This document shows positions 55,179 to 64,000 of a stretch of DNA of 64,000 nt, one piece after another (the first letter of the stretch is position 1; the number at the start of each line of letters is the position of its first letter). The stretch spans positions 1 to 64,000 of the forward strand of contig JAISPG010000060.1 in NCBI GenBank assembly GCA_031275085.1, given 5' to 3'. The position numbers were made by a program, and so were the translations under genes. The notes under the pieces are model-generated. The model saw only the letters and a list, made by a program, of their open reading frames with translations. It did no database searches and was not told the origin of the DNA. This DNA is from Bacteroidales bacterium (lineage in GTDB: Bacteria; Bacteroidota; Bacteroidia; Bacteroidales; ML635J-15).

Positions 55179-56813
55179 ATGAACGACAAACAAAATTTGA
55201 CAATCCCTTTTTTTCTTAACAGATCTTTTGAAAAATATCCGGGTAATCCGTTTTTAGGGTTTTCTGACGAAAAAGCTTATACATATTCGGAAGTAAAGCA
55301 ACAAATTTCGGCAGTGATTTCTTTTTTAGAGAAACTTGAAGTCAGAAAAGGAGATAAGGTAGCAATACTTTCAAACAATATGCCTAACTGGGGTATAACA
55401 TATTTTGCCGTAGTTTCCATGGGAGCTGTTGTTGTTCCGTTGTTACCGGATTTTAGCGAAGAAGAAGTAAAAAATATTTTGGAACATAGTGAAGCAAAAA
55501 TTGTTTTTTGTGCACAATTATTAATTCCAAAAATAATTAATATTGAAAATGAATATCTGAAAGCTAAAATAAAAATAAATGATTTCAGTAATATAGATGT
55601 TAGGAATAACATAGTATATGATCCTTGTGATTTTTCAACTAACGAATATACTGTTTCCGAAGATGACCTGGCTTTACTTATTTATACTTCAGGTACTACC
55701 GGAAAGTCAAAAGGAGTTATGCTAAGTCACAGAAATGTTTGTTTTAATGCTGAAAAAAGCGGAGTTCTTCAGCCAATATTTCCTGAAGATAAATTTTTAT
55801 CATTTTTGCCGTTGTCGCATGCTTATGAACATACATTAGGTTTAATATTGCCTATGATGAATGGAGCTTCGGTTTATTATTTAAGAAAATTACCTACTCC
55901 GGCAGTTCTTATTCCTGCTATGCAACAAGTGAAGCCGAGTATTATGCTTTCTGTTCCGCTTATCATAGAGAAAATATATAAGACAAAAATCCTGTCTTCC
56001 ATAAATTCCAAGAATATAACAAAATTATTATATAAAATTCCTCAGCTCCGTAAATGGCTGAATGCAGCAGCAGGTAGAAAGCTGAAAGAAACATTTGGAG
56101 GTAATATTCGTTTCTTCGGTGTTGGTGGAGCAAAGCTGGACCCGGTAGTCGAACAATTTTTAATTGAAGCAAAATTTCCTTATAGTATAGGGTACGGGCT
56201 TACAGAAACAGCACCTTTAATTGCAGGAGCAAATCCGGATATGGTTAAACTGAATTCAACAGGTCCTATTATTGAAGGAATTGAAATGAAATTAAACGAT
56301 GTTAATCCGAAAACAGGAGAGGGCGAAATATGGGTAAGAGGTCCTCTGGTGATGCAAGGGTATTATAAGGAACCGGAATTGACAAAAGAGGTACTTACTA
56401 CCGACGGATGGTTTAAGACCGGAGATCTTGCCGTGATGGATAAAAATGACGGATATCTTTATATTAAGGGACGTACGAAAAATGTTATAATAGGTTCGAG
56501 CGGAGAAAATATTTATCCTGAAGAAATAGAATCTATTATTAATAACTTCGAATTTGTTCTGGAATCTTTAGTTGTTGAAGAAAAGGGACGTCTTGTTGCA
56601 TTGGTTCACCTGAATTTCGAAGAACTTGAAAATAAATATAAAAATTTCAAGGAAGAGCTTGACGAGAAAATGGAGGAGTTTAAAGAAGAACTGAAAATTT
56701 ATATAAATTCAAAAGTTAATAAATTTTCAGCAATAAAAGTTGTATCTATACAAAAAACACCTTTTGAGAAAACTCCGACTCAAAAAATAAAAAGATATAA
56801 ATATATCGGATAA
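55179..56813 (+). CDS. AMP-forming long-chain fatty acid-CoA ligase family protein
   Basis: 544 residues from the ATG at 55179; the longer TTG-started frame adds an unlikely 23-residue leader. Adenylate-forming motifs in order: LLIYTSGTTGKSKGVMLSH (P-loop), GYGLTETAP, TDGWFKTGDLA and the C-terminal TPTQKIKRYKY with the catalytic Lys. It activates a carboxylic acid, probably a long-chain fatty acid, to acyl-CoA or acyl-AMP. The protein is shorter than most bacterial FadD. Soluble; no partner genes adjacent. Confidence 0.9.
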   Translation: MNDKQNLTIPFFLNRSFEKYPGNPFLGFSDEKAYTYSEVKQQISAVISFLEKLEVRKGDKVAILSNNMPNWGITYFAVVSMGAVVVPLLPDFSEEEVKNILEHSEAKIVFCAQLLIPKIINIENEYLKAKIKINDFSNIDVRNNIVYDPCDFSTNEYTVSEDDLALLIYTSGTTGKSKGVMLSHRNVCFNAEKSGVLQPIFPEDKFLSFLPLSHAYEHTLGLILPMMNGASVYYLRKLPTPAVLIPAMQQVKPSIMLSVPLIIEKIYKTKILSSINSKNITKLLYKIPQLRKWLNAAAGRKLKETFGGNIRFFGVGGAKLDPVVEQFLIEAKFPYSIGYGLTETAPLIAGANPDMVKLNSTGPIIEGIEMKLNDVNPKTGEGEIWVRGPLVMQGYYKEPELTKEVLTTDGWFKTGDLAVMDKNDGYLYIKGRTKNVIIGSSGENIYPEEIESIINNFEFVLESLVVEEKGRLVALVHLNFEELENKYKNFKEELDEKMEEFKEELKIYINSKVNKFSAIKVVSIQKTPFEKTPTQKIKRYKYIG

Positions 56814-56827
56814 TTGAGGTATTTATT

Positions 56828-57874
56828 TTATAACCATTTTTTTCGTTTAATATAAATGATCATAAAAAATGTAATAAGTAACATTATTGCCCATACAGCT
56901 ATATATCCCCATTTCCATGATAATTCAGGCATGAACTTAAAATTCATACCATAAAGACCTACAATAAAAGTTAAAGGGATAAATATTGTTGAAATAATTG
57001 TAAGTACTTTCATTACCTCATTGGTTTTGTTACTTATCCCGGATAAATAAAGATCTATTAAACCTGATAAAATTTCCCTTGATACTTCGGCAGTGTCAAT
57101 TACTTGTATAGTATGATCGTAAAGATCGCGGAAGTAAATTTGTATTCTATCATTTAACAGATCAGATTCAGACCTTTCAAGCTGACTTATCAGTTCTCTT
57201 ACCGGCCATATTGAATTACGCATAACCAGATTTTCACGTTTGAGTCTGTATATTTGTGTTAATGTTTCCTTTTCAAAGCTATATATGAGGTTTTCTTCAA
57301 ATACTTCAATTTCGGAATTAAGTTTTTCAAGCAAAACAAAGTAATTATCAACAACAATATCTATTAAAGCGTATGCAAGATAATCGGAACCTGATGATCT
57401 TATTTTTCCGCTTTGTGATTGTATCCTTAAGCGTAGCGGGTCAAATATATCACCTGGTTTTTCCTGAAATGTTATTACATAATTCTTTCCTAAAACTATA
57501 CTTATCTGTTCATTATCAATAGAATCTCCATTATAAGTCAGCATTTTTAATGTTATATAGATATAATCCCCAAAAATTTCAGTTTTAGGGCGTTGCTGTA
57601 AATTTAAAATATCTTCCAATGTAAGAGCATTTATTGAGAAAATATTTCCTATGCTTTCAATAATGTTTGTTTCGTGAAGCCCGTTGATATTAATCCAGTA
57701 TATATTATCCGATCCGGCAGAATAGTTTATGTTTTTTATATTTTTAATTTCTTTTCTGGAATAATTAGTTTGATTATATTCTATTTCCTCTATTGAGATT
57801 TCAGATGTTTTTTTCGTACCGGTGAAGACCAGACTTCCTGGAGGTAACCCTCTTTTTTTTGAATAACTGCTCAT
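56828..57874 (-). CDS. corA: CorA-family magnesium/cobalt transporter
   Basis: 348 residues. A long cytoplasmic N-terminal funnel domain, a stalk helix (SYEKETLTQIYRLKREN region) and two C-terminal membrane helices with the gating signature YGMNF (in IVGLYGMNFKFMPE), ending with the basic tail IKRKKWL. It mediates Mg2+ uptake as a pentamer. Convergent with the acyl-CoA ligase gene, 14 bases apart. A TAAATTTG box lies upstream. Confidence 0.95.
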   Translation of the reverse strand: MSSYSKKRGLPPGSLVFTGTKKTSEISIEEIEYNQTNYSRKEIKNIKNINYSAGSDNIYWININGLHETNIIESIGNIFSINALTLEDILNLQQRPKTEIFGDYIYITLKMLTYNGDSIDNEQISIVLGKNYVITFQEKPGDIFDPLRLRIQSQSGKIRSSGSDYLAYALIDIVVDNYFVLLEKLNSEIEVFEENLIYSFEKETLTQIYRLKRENLVMRNSIWPVRELISQLERSESDLLNDRIQIYFRDLYDHTIQVIDTAEVSREILSGLIDLYLSGISNKTNEVMKVLTIISTIFIPLTFIVGLYGMNFKFMPELSWKWGYIAVWAIMLLITFFMIIYIKRKKWL

Positions 57875-58185
57875 TATAATAAGTCTATATTTCCTGCAAA
57901 TTTAAAAAAGTATTGGATTTATTAAAGTTAACAGAAAATTTATCAGTATGTTTATGAAAATCATTGGTTAAAAGTACAGGTTTATAAGTCAACAATTAAA
58001 TCTATTTCTTATTTTAGTTGTTGGCTAAAAAGAATTTTGTTTAATAAGTGTATTGTAATATGGTTGTTTTATTTTAAAAAATATAAATTAATATTTATTT
58101 ATTGCAATAAAATGATTATTATATTATTTATTTGTTTCTTCATTTTATTTTTTTAGATATTTTTTTGCAATAGACGGTCAACTAC
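57875..58185. other. Intergenic region, corA to DUF192 gene
   Basis: About 310 AT-rich bases with the corA -7 box near its left end. I see no gene, strong hairpin or repeat in the rest. Confidence 0.55.
57897..57904 (-). promoter_or_regulatory. -7 box before corA
   Basis: Minus-strand TAAATTTG matches TAnnTTTG, 22 bases before the ATG. The -33 region has only CTTT. No Mg2+ riboswitch-like structure was seen. Confidence 0.45.
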
Positions 58186-58725
58186 CTAAAAAATAATACT
58201 ATCTCCAATTTTTATACCGTATTTTTCACATAATCCGGCATTTATTTCCACAACATATTTTGCAGGAGCAGCAGACGGGAGAGAGGCTTCATTTAAAATT
58301 TCGGTATTTTCGTAAATATCAACAATCTCAAATTTTGCATTGACATATATTATATCCAGTGGAATGATTGTATTTCTCATATAAAATGATTGTCTTTCTT
58401 CCATATCCATAAGAAAAAGCATACCTTTATTTTCGTCCATTTCAGGTCTGAACATTAGTCCTCTGGCTCTTTCCATATCATTGCTTGCAATTTCGATATC
58501 TATTGAAAATATAATATTGTTAGATGTTTTATTTATAAAACTTAATTCGCCGTCTTTACGGAATTGAGGAGGATTATCAAAGCTGTATTGTACAGGTTTT
58601 AGTTCAGTTCTTGTTGAATTTGGAGCCGGTCTGTTTTGTTTTTTATTATCTCCGCATTGTGAGAATGTTATAATGATCAGGCCAATTAAAATAACAAACG
58701 AAATATTTTTTAATAATCTTTCCAT
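58186..58725 (-). CDS. DUF192-domain lipoprotein
   Basis: 179 residues. Lipoprotein signal with lipobox FSQC, a Pro/Thr linker, then a DUF192 domain (IASNDMERARGLMFRPEMDE, MLFLMDMEERQSFYMRNTIIPLDIIY, PAKYVVEINAGLCEKYGI) with the family's typical RGLM and PLDI blocks. The domain has no firmly known function. Starts 2 bases after the ABC transporter stop, so translated from the purB-ABC transcript. Confidence 0.9.
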   Translation of the reverse strand: MERLLKNISFVILIGLIIITFSQCGDNKKQNRPAPNSTRTELKPVQYSFDNPPQFRKDGELSFINKTSNNIIFSIDIEIASNDMERARGLMFRPEMDENKGMLFLMDMEERQSFYMRNTIIPLDIIYVNAKFEIVDIYENTEILNEASLPSAAPAKYVVEINAGLCEKYGIKIGDSIIF

Positions 58726-58727
58726 TT

Positions 58728-60545
58728 TTAAGACATTTGAAGCATATGCAATTTATAATAATAACCTTTTTGTTCAATAAGTTCCTCATGTTTACCGGAT
58801 TCAACTATTTTTCCTTCATGTACAACACATATCAGGTCTGCTTTTTTTATTGTCGACAACCTGTGTGCTATAACTATGGATGTCCTGTTTTTCATGAGAT
58901 TCTCAATGGCTTCCTGTACCAGTTTTTCCGATTCTGTATCCAGAGCAGAAGTCGCTTCGTCAAGAATTAATATTGGTGGATTTTTCAAAACTGCACGGGC
59001 AATACTCAACCTTTGCCTTTGACCTCCAGATAACCGTCCTCCGCCATCTCCTATATTAGTTTCATAATCATTTCCGGTATCGATGATAAAGTCATGAGCA
59101 TTTGCAATTTTTGCAGCATTAATAACTTCTTCATGAGTTGTATTTTCTTTTCCGAAAGCAATGTTGTTATAAATAGTATCGTTGAAAAGAATTGGTGTTT
59201 GGTTTACATAACCCATAAGATCACGAAGATCTTTTATTTTATAATCTTTAATATCCTTTCCGTCAACTAAAATCTCACCATGTTCAATATCGTAAAACCT
59301 GGGAATAAGGTCAACCATAGTCGATTTGCCGGATCCGCTTTGCCCGACAAGTGCAATGGTCTGTCCTTTTTTTATCTTTAAATTTATATTTTTCAGAACC
59401 GGAATTTCATTATATGCAAAATTTACATTTCTGAATTCTATCGAATCTTCAAATTTATTTATTTTATTAGCGCCTTCTTTTTCTGTGATATTATTTGTTG
59501 CATCAAAGATTTCGTTTATCCTGTCGATAGAAGCCATTGCTTTTTTTATGTTATACCATGAACCTGATAAACTTTTTGCCGGAACTATGATCTGGCTGAA
59601 TATAAGCAGATAACCTATTAATGATTGTGACGCTAATGTATTGTCGCCTTGTAGTATGAGAGTGCCGCCAAACCACATGATAACAACTATTGCGATTGTG
59701 GCTAACAGTTCGCTTAACGGACTGGCTAAAAATCGTTTGCGGTTTATATGATTCATTAACCGGGTGTAATATTCATTGGTCTTTTTGAACCTTTCCGATA
59801 TATGGCGTTCGGCATTAAAAGCCTTTATTATTCGTAAACCGCTCAACATTTCATCTATTTGGGACATTAAACTACCCATTTGTTGCTGACCGCTCATTGC
59901 TGTTTTTCTGAGAGATTTTCCGACTAAGCCAATAATTCCGCCTACTATAGGGAGGAAAATAAATACAAATATTGTCATTTTCCAGCTTATAAGTATCATA
60001 GCGATCAGATATATTATTATTTTTATAGGATCTCTGAAAAGCATTTCCAAAGAACTCATAATTCCCCATTCAACTTCGGTAACATCATTGGTCATTCTTG
60101 AAATTATATTCCCTTTTTTATCTTCGGAATAATATGAGAGAGGGAGGCTTAATGCCTTGTCGAAAAGGGCATTACGCATGTCTCTTACGACTCCGTTACG
60201 TATCGGGACCATAAAATGGCTTGCAAGGTACCAGAATCCGGTTTTGAAAAATGTGAAAATAATAACGATAATTCCTATAATTACTAAAGCATTTAATTCT
60301 CCTTTATCAATTACAATAGAACTGAGCCAGTAATTAAAATTATGCTGTATCGATTCCATTGTCAGACTAAAAGCGACTTTTTCAGTAATAATGGGCTGGG
60401 TTTTAAATAAAATCCCAAGGAACGGAATTACCATGGCAAAGGAAAATAAACTGAAAAATGAGGATAACACATTAAACAGTATATTTAAAAATGCATAAAA
60501 CTTGTAAGGAATAATATATTTTGCAACTTTAATAAAATCTTTCAT
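58728..60545 (-). CDS. MsbA-like ABC exporter (fused permease and ATPase)
   Basis: 605 residues. Six-helix type I exporter domain (to about 330) and an ATPase domain with Walker A GQSGSGKST, signature LSGGQRQR, Walker B ILILDEATSALD and the H-loop IVIAHRLST. Homodimeric exporters of this type flip lipid A core or export peptides and drugs. The length and motifs fit the lipid-A-exporter-like group, but the substrate is not certain. 12 bases downstream of purB. Confidence 0.93.
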   Translation of the reverse strand: MKDFIKVAKYIIPYKFYAFLNILFNVLSSFFSLFSFAMVIPFLGILFKTQPIITEKVAFSLTMESIQHNFNYWLSSIVIDKGELNALVIIGIIVIIFTFFKTGFWYLASHFMVPIRNGVVRDMRNALFDKALSLPLSYYSEDKKGNIISRMTNDVTEVEWGIMSSLEMLFRDPIKIIIYLIAMILISWKMTIFVFIFLPIVGGIIGLVGKSLRKTAMSGQQQMGSLMSQIDEMLSGLRIIKAFNAERHISERFKKTNEYYTRLMNHINRKRFLASPLSELLATIAIVVIMWFGGTLILQGDNTLASQSLIGYLLIFSQIIVPAKSLSGSWYNIKKAMASIDRINEIFDATNNITEKEGANKINKFEDSIEFRNVNFAYNEIPVLKNINLKIKKGQTIALVGQSGSGKSTMVDLIPRFYDIEHGEILVDGKDIKDYKIKDLRDLMGYVNQTPILFNDTIYNNIAFGKENTTHEEVINAAKIANAHDFIIDTGNDYETNIGDGGGRLSGGQRQRLSIARAVLKNPPILILDEATSALDTESEKLVQEAIENLMKNRTSIVIAHRLSTIKKADLICVVHEGKIVESGKHEELIEQKGYYYKLHMLQMS

Positions 60546-60557
60546 AAAATAGGATAT

Positions 60558-61907
60558 TTAATCCGTAACTCCGGTATAATTGAATGGAGTTATTTTGTAT
60601 AGTTCATTTTTTATATCATCTTTTACATTAAGACCGGCAATAAAGTCGTGCATTGTTTTGCGGTCGATCTTTTTGTTTGTTCTTGTAAGTTCTTTAAGAG
60701 CTTCGTAAGGGTTCGGATAATTTTCGCGTCTTAATATTGTTTGTATTGCTTCGGCTACAACTATCCAGTTATTTTCAAGGTCTTCATCTATTTTTTCTTT
60801 ATTGATAAATAATTTTGACATTCCTTTCTTTAACGACTCAAAAGATATTAAGATATGTGCGAACGGAACTCCTATATTTCTTAAAACAGTAGAATCTGTC
60901 AGGTCCCTTTGCAAACGGCTTACCGGAAGTTTTGCCGCAAGAAATTCCATTATTGCATTTGACATACCTAAATTACCTTCAGCATTTTCGAAATCGATAG
61001 GATTTACTTTGTGCGGCATGGCACTTGACCCTACTTCTCCTTCTTTTATCTTTTGTTTAAAATAATCCATTGATATATATGTCCATATATCTCTGGAGAA
61101 ATCGACAAATATGTTATTTATCCTTGAAAGACAATGCAACATGGCGGCAATATTGTCATAATGCTCTATTTGTGTTGTCGGATAGCTTCTGTTCAATCCT
61201 AAGGTATTATTTACAAAATCGAGGGCAAACTCATTCCAGTCTGTTTCCGGATAACTAACATAATGAGCATTAAAATTTCCGGTTGCTCCACCGAATTTTG
61301 CACTTAAAGGGATTTGTTTTAACTGTTTAAGTTGTTCTTTTATCCTTACGGAAAAAACATTCAGTTCTTTTCCTAAATTAGTAGGAGATGCCGGTTGTCC
61401 GTGGGTTTTTGCCAGCATTGGAATATCTTTATATTCTGTGCACAGTTTATCCAGATTTTTTAATAATTCGCCCAAAACAGGATAATATACATCGTTCATA
61501 GCGTCTTTTACAGAAAGAGGTACGGCTGTATTATTGATATCCTGTGAAGTTAATCCGAAATGAATAAATTCTTTGTATGCTGATAAATTTATAAGGTCAA
61601 ACTTTTCTTTTATAAAGTATTCAACAGCCTTTACATCGTGATTTGTAGTTTTTTCGATTTCCTTTATTCTTTCGGCAGATTTGCTGTTAAATTCAAGATA
61701 AATATTTCTTAATAATAGGATTTTCTCTTTGTTAAAGGATTTTAATTGTGGCAAAGGCATATTTACAAGAGCAATGAAATATTCTATTTCAACTTTTACT
61801 CTGTATTTCATTAAAGCATATTCTGAAAAAAAATCTCTCAGAATACTGGTTTTTGAATAATACCTACCGTCAACCGGACTTATTGCATATAAACTATCCA
61901 GACTCAT
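60558..61907 (-). CDS. purB: Adenylosuccinate lyase
   Basis: 449 residues. The superfamily signature SSAMPHKVNPIDFENAEG is present, with KTHGQPASPTNLGKEL and an N-terminal ISPVDGRYYSKT typical of the E. coli PurB branch. It catalyses two steps of purine synthesis, releasing fumarate from SAICAR and adenylosuccinate. First gene of an apparent purB-ABC-DUF192 operon. Confidence 0.97.
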   Translation of the reverse strand: MSLDSLYAISPVDGRYYSKTSILRDFFSEYALMKYRVKVEIEYFIALVNMPLPQLKSFNKEKILLLRNIYLEFNSKSAERIKEIEKTTNHDVKAVEYFIKEKFDLINLSAYKEFIHFGLTSQDINNTAVPLSVKDAMNDVYYPVLGELLKNLDKLCTEYKDIPMLAKTHGQPASPTNLGKELNVFSVRIKEQLKQLKQIPLSAKFGGATGNFNAHYVSYPETDWNEFALDFVNNTLGLNRSYPTTQIEHYDNIAAMLHCLSRINNIFVDFSRDIWTYISMDYFKQKIKEGEVGSSAMPHKVNPIDFENAEGNLGMSNAIMEFLAAKLPVSRLQRDLTDSTVLRNIGVPFAHILISFESLKKGMSKLFINKEKIDEDLENNWIVVAEAIQTILRRENYPNPYEALKELTRTNKKIDRKTMHDFIAGLNVKDDIKNELYKITPFNYTGVTD

Positions 61908-61933
61908 TCCATTTATTTTTTTGAAATAACGTC

Positions 61934-61941
61934 CAAAGGTA
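61934..61941 (-). promoter_or_regulatory. -7 box before purB
   Basis: Minus-strand TACCTTTG fits TAnnTTTG, 26 bases before the purB ATG. The -33 region is poor (TTCA). Confidence 0.5.
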
Positions 61942-62040
61942 ATAAAAAGTTTATAAGGATTGAAAGTTTTTTGGAAGATTCAAATTATTTCAGATTGTTT
62001 GATATATTTATCAGGTTAATGTTTAAATTTGCATATTGCT

Positions 62041-62074
62041 GTAAAATAAAAAAGTTCACAATTTTGTGAACTTT
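62041..62074 (-). terminator. Terminator of the Ig-like lipoprotein gene
   Basis: AAAGTTCACAA pairs with TTGTGAACTTT. Read on the minus strand, the stem is followed by a T-rich tract (TTTTATTTTA), a good intrinsic terminator 44 bases downstream of the lipoprotein stop. It may act in both directions. Confidence 0.8.
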
Positions 62075-62117
62075 CTGTTTTTAATTTAAAATTGCTTTTG
62101 ATCTGCAATATTATAAT

Positions 62118-62519
62118 TTATAATGGAATTTCAAGAGTTAAGTTTTTTACATCATCTCTTTTTACAGTAACGCCAACAGAACCGGCAACTCTGTTTTCAG
62201 TTCCCAAAGAATAAAAAACTGCAAAATATAATGATGTCTGAGATTCTAATATATTTAATTCTGTAAAACTTAAGTAAAAATCTGCGACACCATTACTGTC
62301 TGTTATTACTTGTTTTTTTGCATCTGAAATCTTTGTAGAATTGGTAACTTCCTGATCTTTGTACATATAGACGGTAACTCCATCCTGAACTTCCCCAAGT
62401 GAATTTACTACGGTTACTTTTACGTCGGCACCTAGTGTTGGAGCATCATCATTCTTGTTGCAGGAACTTAAAATTGATAATAATGCAATAATAGTTGTAA
62501 TTAATAATAAATTTTTCAT
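62118..62519 (-). CDS. Lipoprotein with Ig-like/carboxypeptidase-regulatory-like domain
   Basis: 133 residues. Lipobox LSSC (after MKNLLLITTIIALLSI) followed by NKNDD, a sorting-like acidic stretch seen in Bacteroidota surface lipoproteins. The rest is one beta-sandwich-like domain (VKVTVVNSLGEVQDGVTVYM, DSNGVADFYLS) similar to peptidase-associated or transthyretin-like domains. Single gene with its own terminator; ligand unknown. Confidence 0.8.
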   Translation of the reverse strand: MKNLLLITTIIALLSILSSCNKNDDAPTLGADVKVTVVNSLGEVQDGVTVYMYKDQEVTNSTKISDAKKQVITDSNGVADFYLSFTELNILESQTSLYFAVFYSLGTENRVAGSVGVTVKRDDVKNLTLEIPL

Positions 62520-62736
62520 AATACTAGTAATTTTTAGTTAATAATGTTTTTAATTAAAATTTCTGTTGGTGAAACAAATTTTTGATATTATTGTTCAGAA
62601 TTATTAAAATATGATGTAATAAACAATATCATTTTATGACAAAAGATATTTTGTCATATTATTTTTATGTATTGTATGGATTATTAAGATTTATAGATGA
62701 AGATACAACCTGATCCGGTTTTAATGTAGTTATCGG

Positions 62737-63792
62737 CTAATATAAATACATTTCTTTCATTTTTTCCAGGTCAACATTTAGAATATTTGTGAGATAGTTC
62801 TCAACAGATCCGTGATTTTCTTTTATCAGATTGATGCCTGCATATAAAAACTCAGGTTTAACTTCAAATAAAGATTTTAAAACAGGAAATTCTGATTTGT
62901 ATGAAGCGTATTTTTCTTCAAGAAATTTGTTTGACAGAAGGTAATTGTCTAGTATCGTATTTTCGTCAACTCCCAGAGAAAATAATATTAATGCTGCTCC
63001 CATTCCGGTTCTGTCTTTGCCTGCAGTACAGTGAAACAGCAGAGGGACATTGTCTTCATTTTGGATTAGCCTGAAAAATTCGCGGTATATTTCTATAATT
63101 TCAGGGTTTGTAACAAGTTCTTTATTTAAACTTATCATGATAGAATCAACCTGTTCCGGAGTGATATTACTAATGTCAAATTCGTTAGAAACATTAAGAT
63201 TACCTGGATTGATTGAAAACGGATAATTCATTTTTACAGATTCGGGATTTTTATCGGGTAAAGCATCAATTTCTTCTTTTGAACGGAAATCCACAATTGA
63301 TATTAATGGAATACCTGCAAGGTATTTCAGGTCTGAATCGCTTAATTTACCTAATTCATCGGCGCGGAAAAGTTTTCCCCATTTAACATATTTACCTTCG
63401 GAATTTTGTATTCCTCCCATGTCCCTGAAATTATATCCTCCTTCCATCGGTAATTTTGTTTCTGCCAGAATTGATTTTCCTTTTTCGGTTACAAGCTGGA
63501 AATAATTTCTTACATTAAAAGGAACATCAATAATAAAGTCACCTGTTGTGTTACCCTCTTTTACCGGTTTAGAAAAATCAATTTCTTCGATGGAATTTCC
63601 GCCGTAAAGATACCAATCCCCGGCTATATCAATATGTAAAATTGTAGTTTCAGAACTAATATCTTTTATCACAAAAGCATTTTTTGAAATATTCTCACCT
63701 GAATAAACGGCTTTATCACTCATATCTTTTGTTCTGTTGCAGGAATATAAAATTATAACTCCTAAAAATGTGAAAAAAATTGTTTTAGTCAT
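62737..63792 (-). CDS. Tyrosine/dual-specificity phosphatase lipoprotein
   Basis: 351 residues from the ATG at 63792. An upstream in-frame ATG at 63882 would precede the signal peptide with 30 hydrophobic residues, so it is rejected. Lipobox YSC in LGVIILYSCNRT. The N-terminal 130 residues are Ig-like (TTILHIDIAGDWYLYGG); the phosphatase domain has NFRDMGGI, VDFRSKEEI and the catalytic loop HCTAGKDRTG (C-x5-R). It resembles the Tyr_phosphatase3 group that acts on tyrosine phosphate or phosphoinositides. The periplasmic or surface location is by inference from the lipobox. Confidence 0.88.
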   Translation of the reverse strand: MTKTIFFTFLGVIILYSCNRTKDMSDKAVYSGENISKNAFVIKDISSETTILHIDIAGDWYLYGGNSIEEIDFSKPVKEGNTTGDFIIDVPFNVRNYFQLVTEKGKSILAETKLPMEGGYNFRDMGGIQNSEGKYVKWGKLFRADELGKLSDSDLKYLAGIPLISIVDFRSKEEIDALPDKNPESVKMNYPFSINPGNLNVSNEFDISNITPEQVDSIMISLNKELVTNPEIIEIYREFFRLIQNEDNVPLLFHCTAGKDRTGMGAALILFSLGVDENTILDNYLLSNKFLEEKYASYKSEFPVLKSLFEVKPEFLYAGINLIKENHGSVENYLTNILNVDLEKMKEMYLY

Positions 63793-64000
63793 GACTAAAT
63801 ATAATTTAAAAAGTAAAGATAAAGAAATTTTATGAAAAAATAAATTAAATAAAAATAAATTGTTTGATACATGTTTAAACATAATGAAACTTCTGATTTT
63901 TTTAATATTATGCCTGGTGACAATTTTATATTTTTACTTATACCCTGAATTGCAGATTAACCTAATAGTTATAAAATTTTGTAATCACTAAATTATATTG

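Noticed and set aside
63884-63991. Possible 35-residue hydrophobic peptide at the right edge
   Set aside because: It is short, AT-driven in composition, and lacks a ribosome-binding site or recognisable family.

Overview
The window looks like a chromosomal segment of an anaerobic Bacteroidota, probably within or near Bacteroidales. The DNA is AT-rich. Promoters follow the Bacteroidota pattern TTTG-N19-TAnnTTTG. Many genes start with Bacteroidota-type Sec or lipoprotein signals. The block tuf, tRNA-Trp, secE, nusG, rplK, rplA, rplJ, rplL, rpoB, rpoC and a DUF3467 gene has the usual order for the phylum. No rRNA, CRISPR array, insertion sequence or phage module was recognised.

Layout. 1-5364: end of a secreted protein, a long AT-rich gap with a degenerate 21-bp tandem repeat, then ruvX, def, a small lipoprotein and comEC. 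5403-11696 is accessory: a 33-bp-repeat gene, a HigBA-like toxin-antitoxin pair with palindromic operator, a 114-nt hairpin beside a small XRE regulator, and three very AT-rich secreted-protein genes of unknown function. 11743-26116, minus strand: a long redox/hydrogenase locus. It encodes an HndA/HndC/HydA-like trio, a hydrogenase-domain histidine kinase, a response regulator, a receiver-kinase hybrid, Rex, a RibF-like protein, Ugd, a thioredoxin-like ferredoxin, a hydrogenase-PAS sensor and a SpoIIE-type phosphatase. 26348-41345: rpsU, xer recombinase, hpf, four tRNAs, tuf and the rpo/ribosomal block. 41769-64000 is mixed: YitT, glycosyltransferase, a TTG-started ATPase coupled to PHP and DRTGG genes (usual companions of FeFe-hydrogenase loci), threonine dehydrogenase, C1 peptidase, queE, a PorE-like OmpA protein, a serine hydrolase, a DUF1016 nuclease next to a GC-rich RNA-like relic, acyl-CoA ligase, corA, purB, an ABC exporter and a phosphatase.

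The most interesting region is 11743-26116. All three proteins with an FeFe-hydrogenase domain keep cysteines that could bind the [4Fe-4S] part of the H-cluster, but all lack the proton-relay cysteine. In the HydA-like subunit other pocket residues are changed too. Two Rex-like operators lie end to end over the operon promoter, and rex is in the same gene run. My inference is an NADH-linked redox or H2-sensing system feeding phosphorelay and phosphatase outputs, rather than an ordinary hydrogenase. Functional calls rest on motifs read by eye; no database search was possible.
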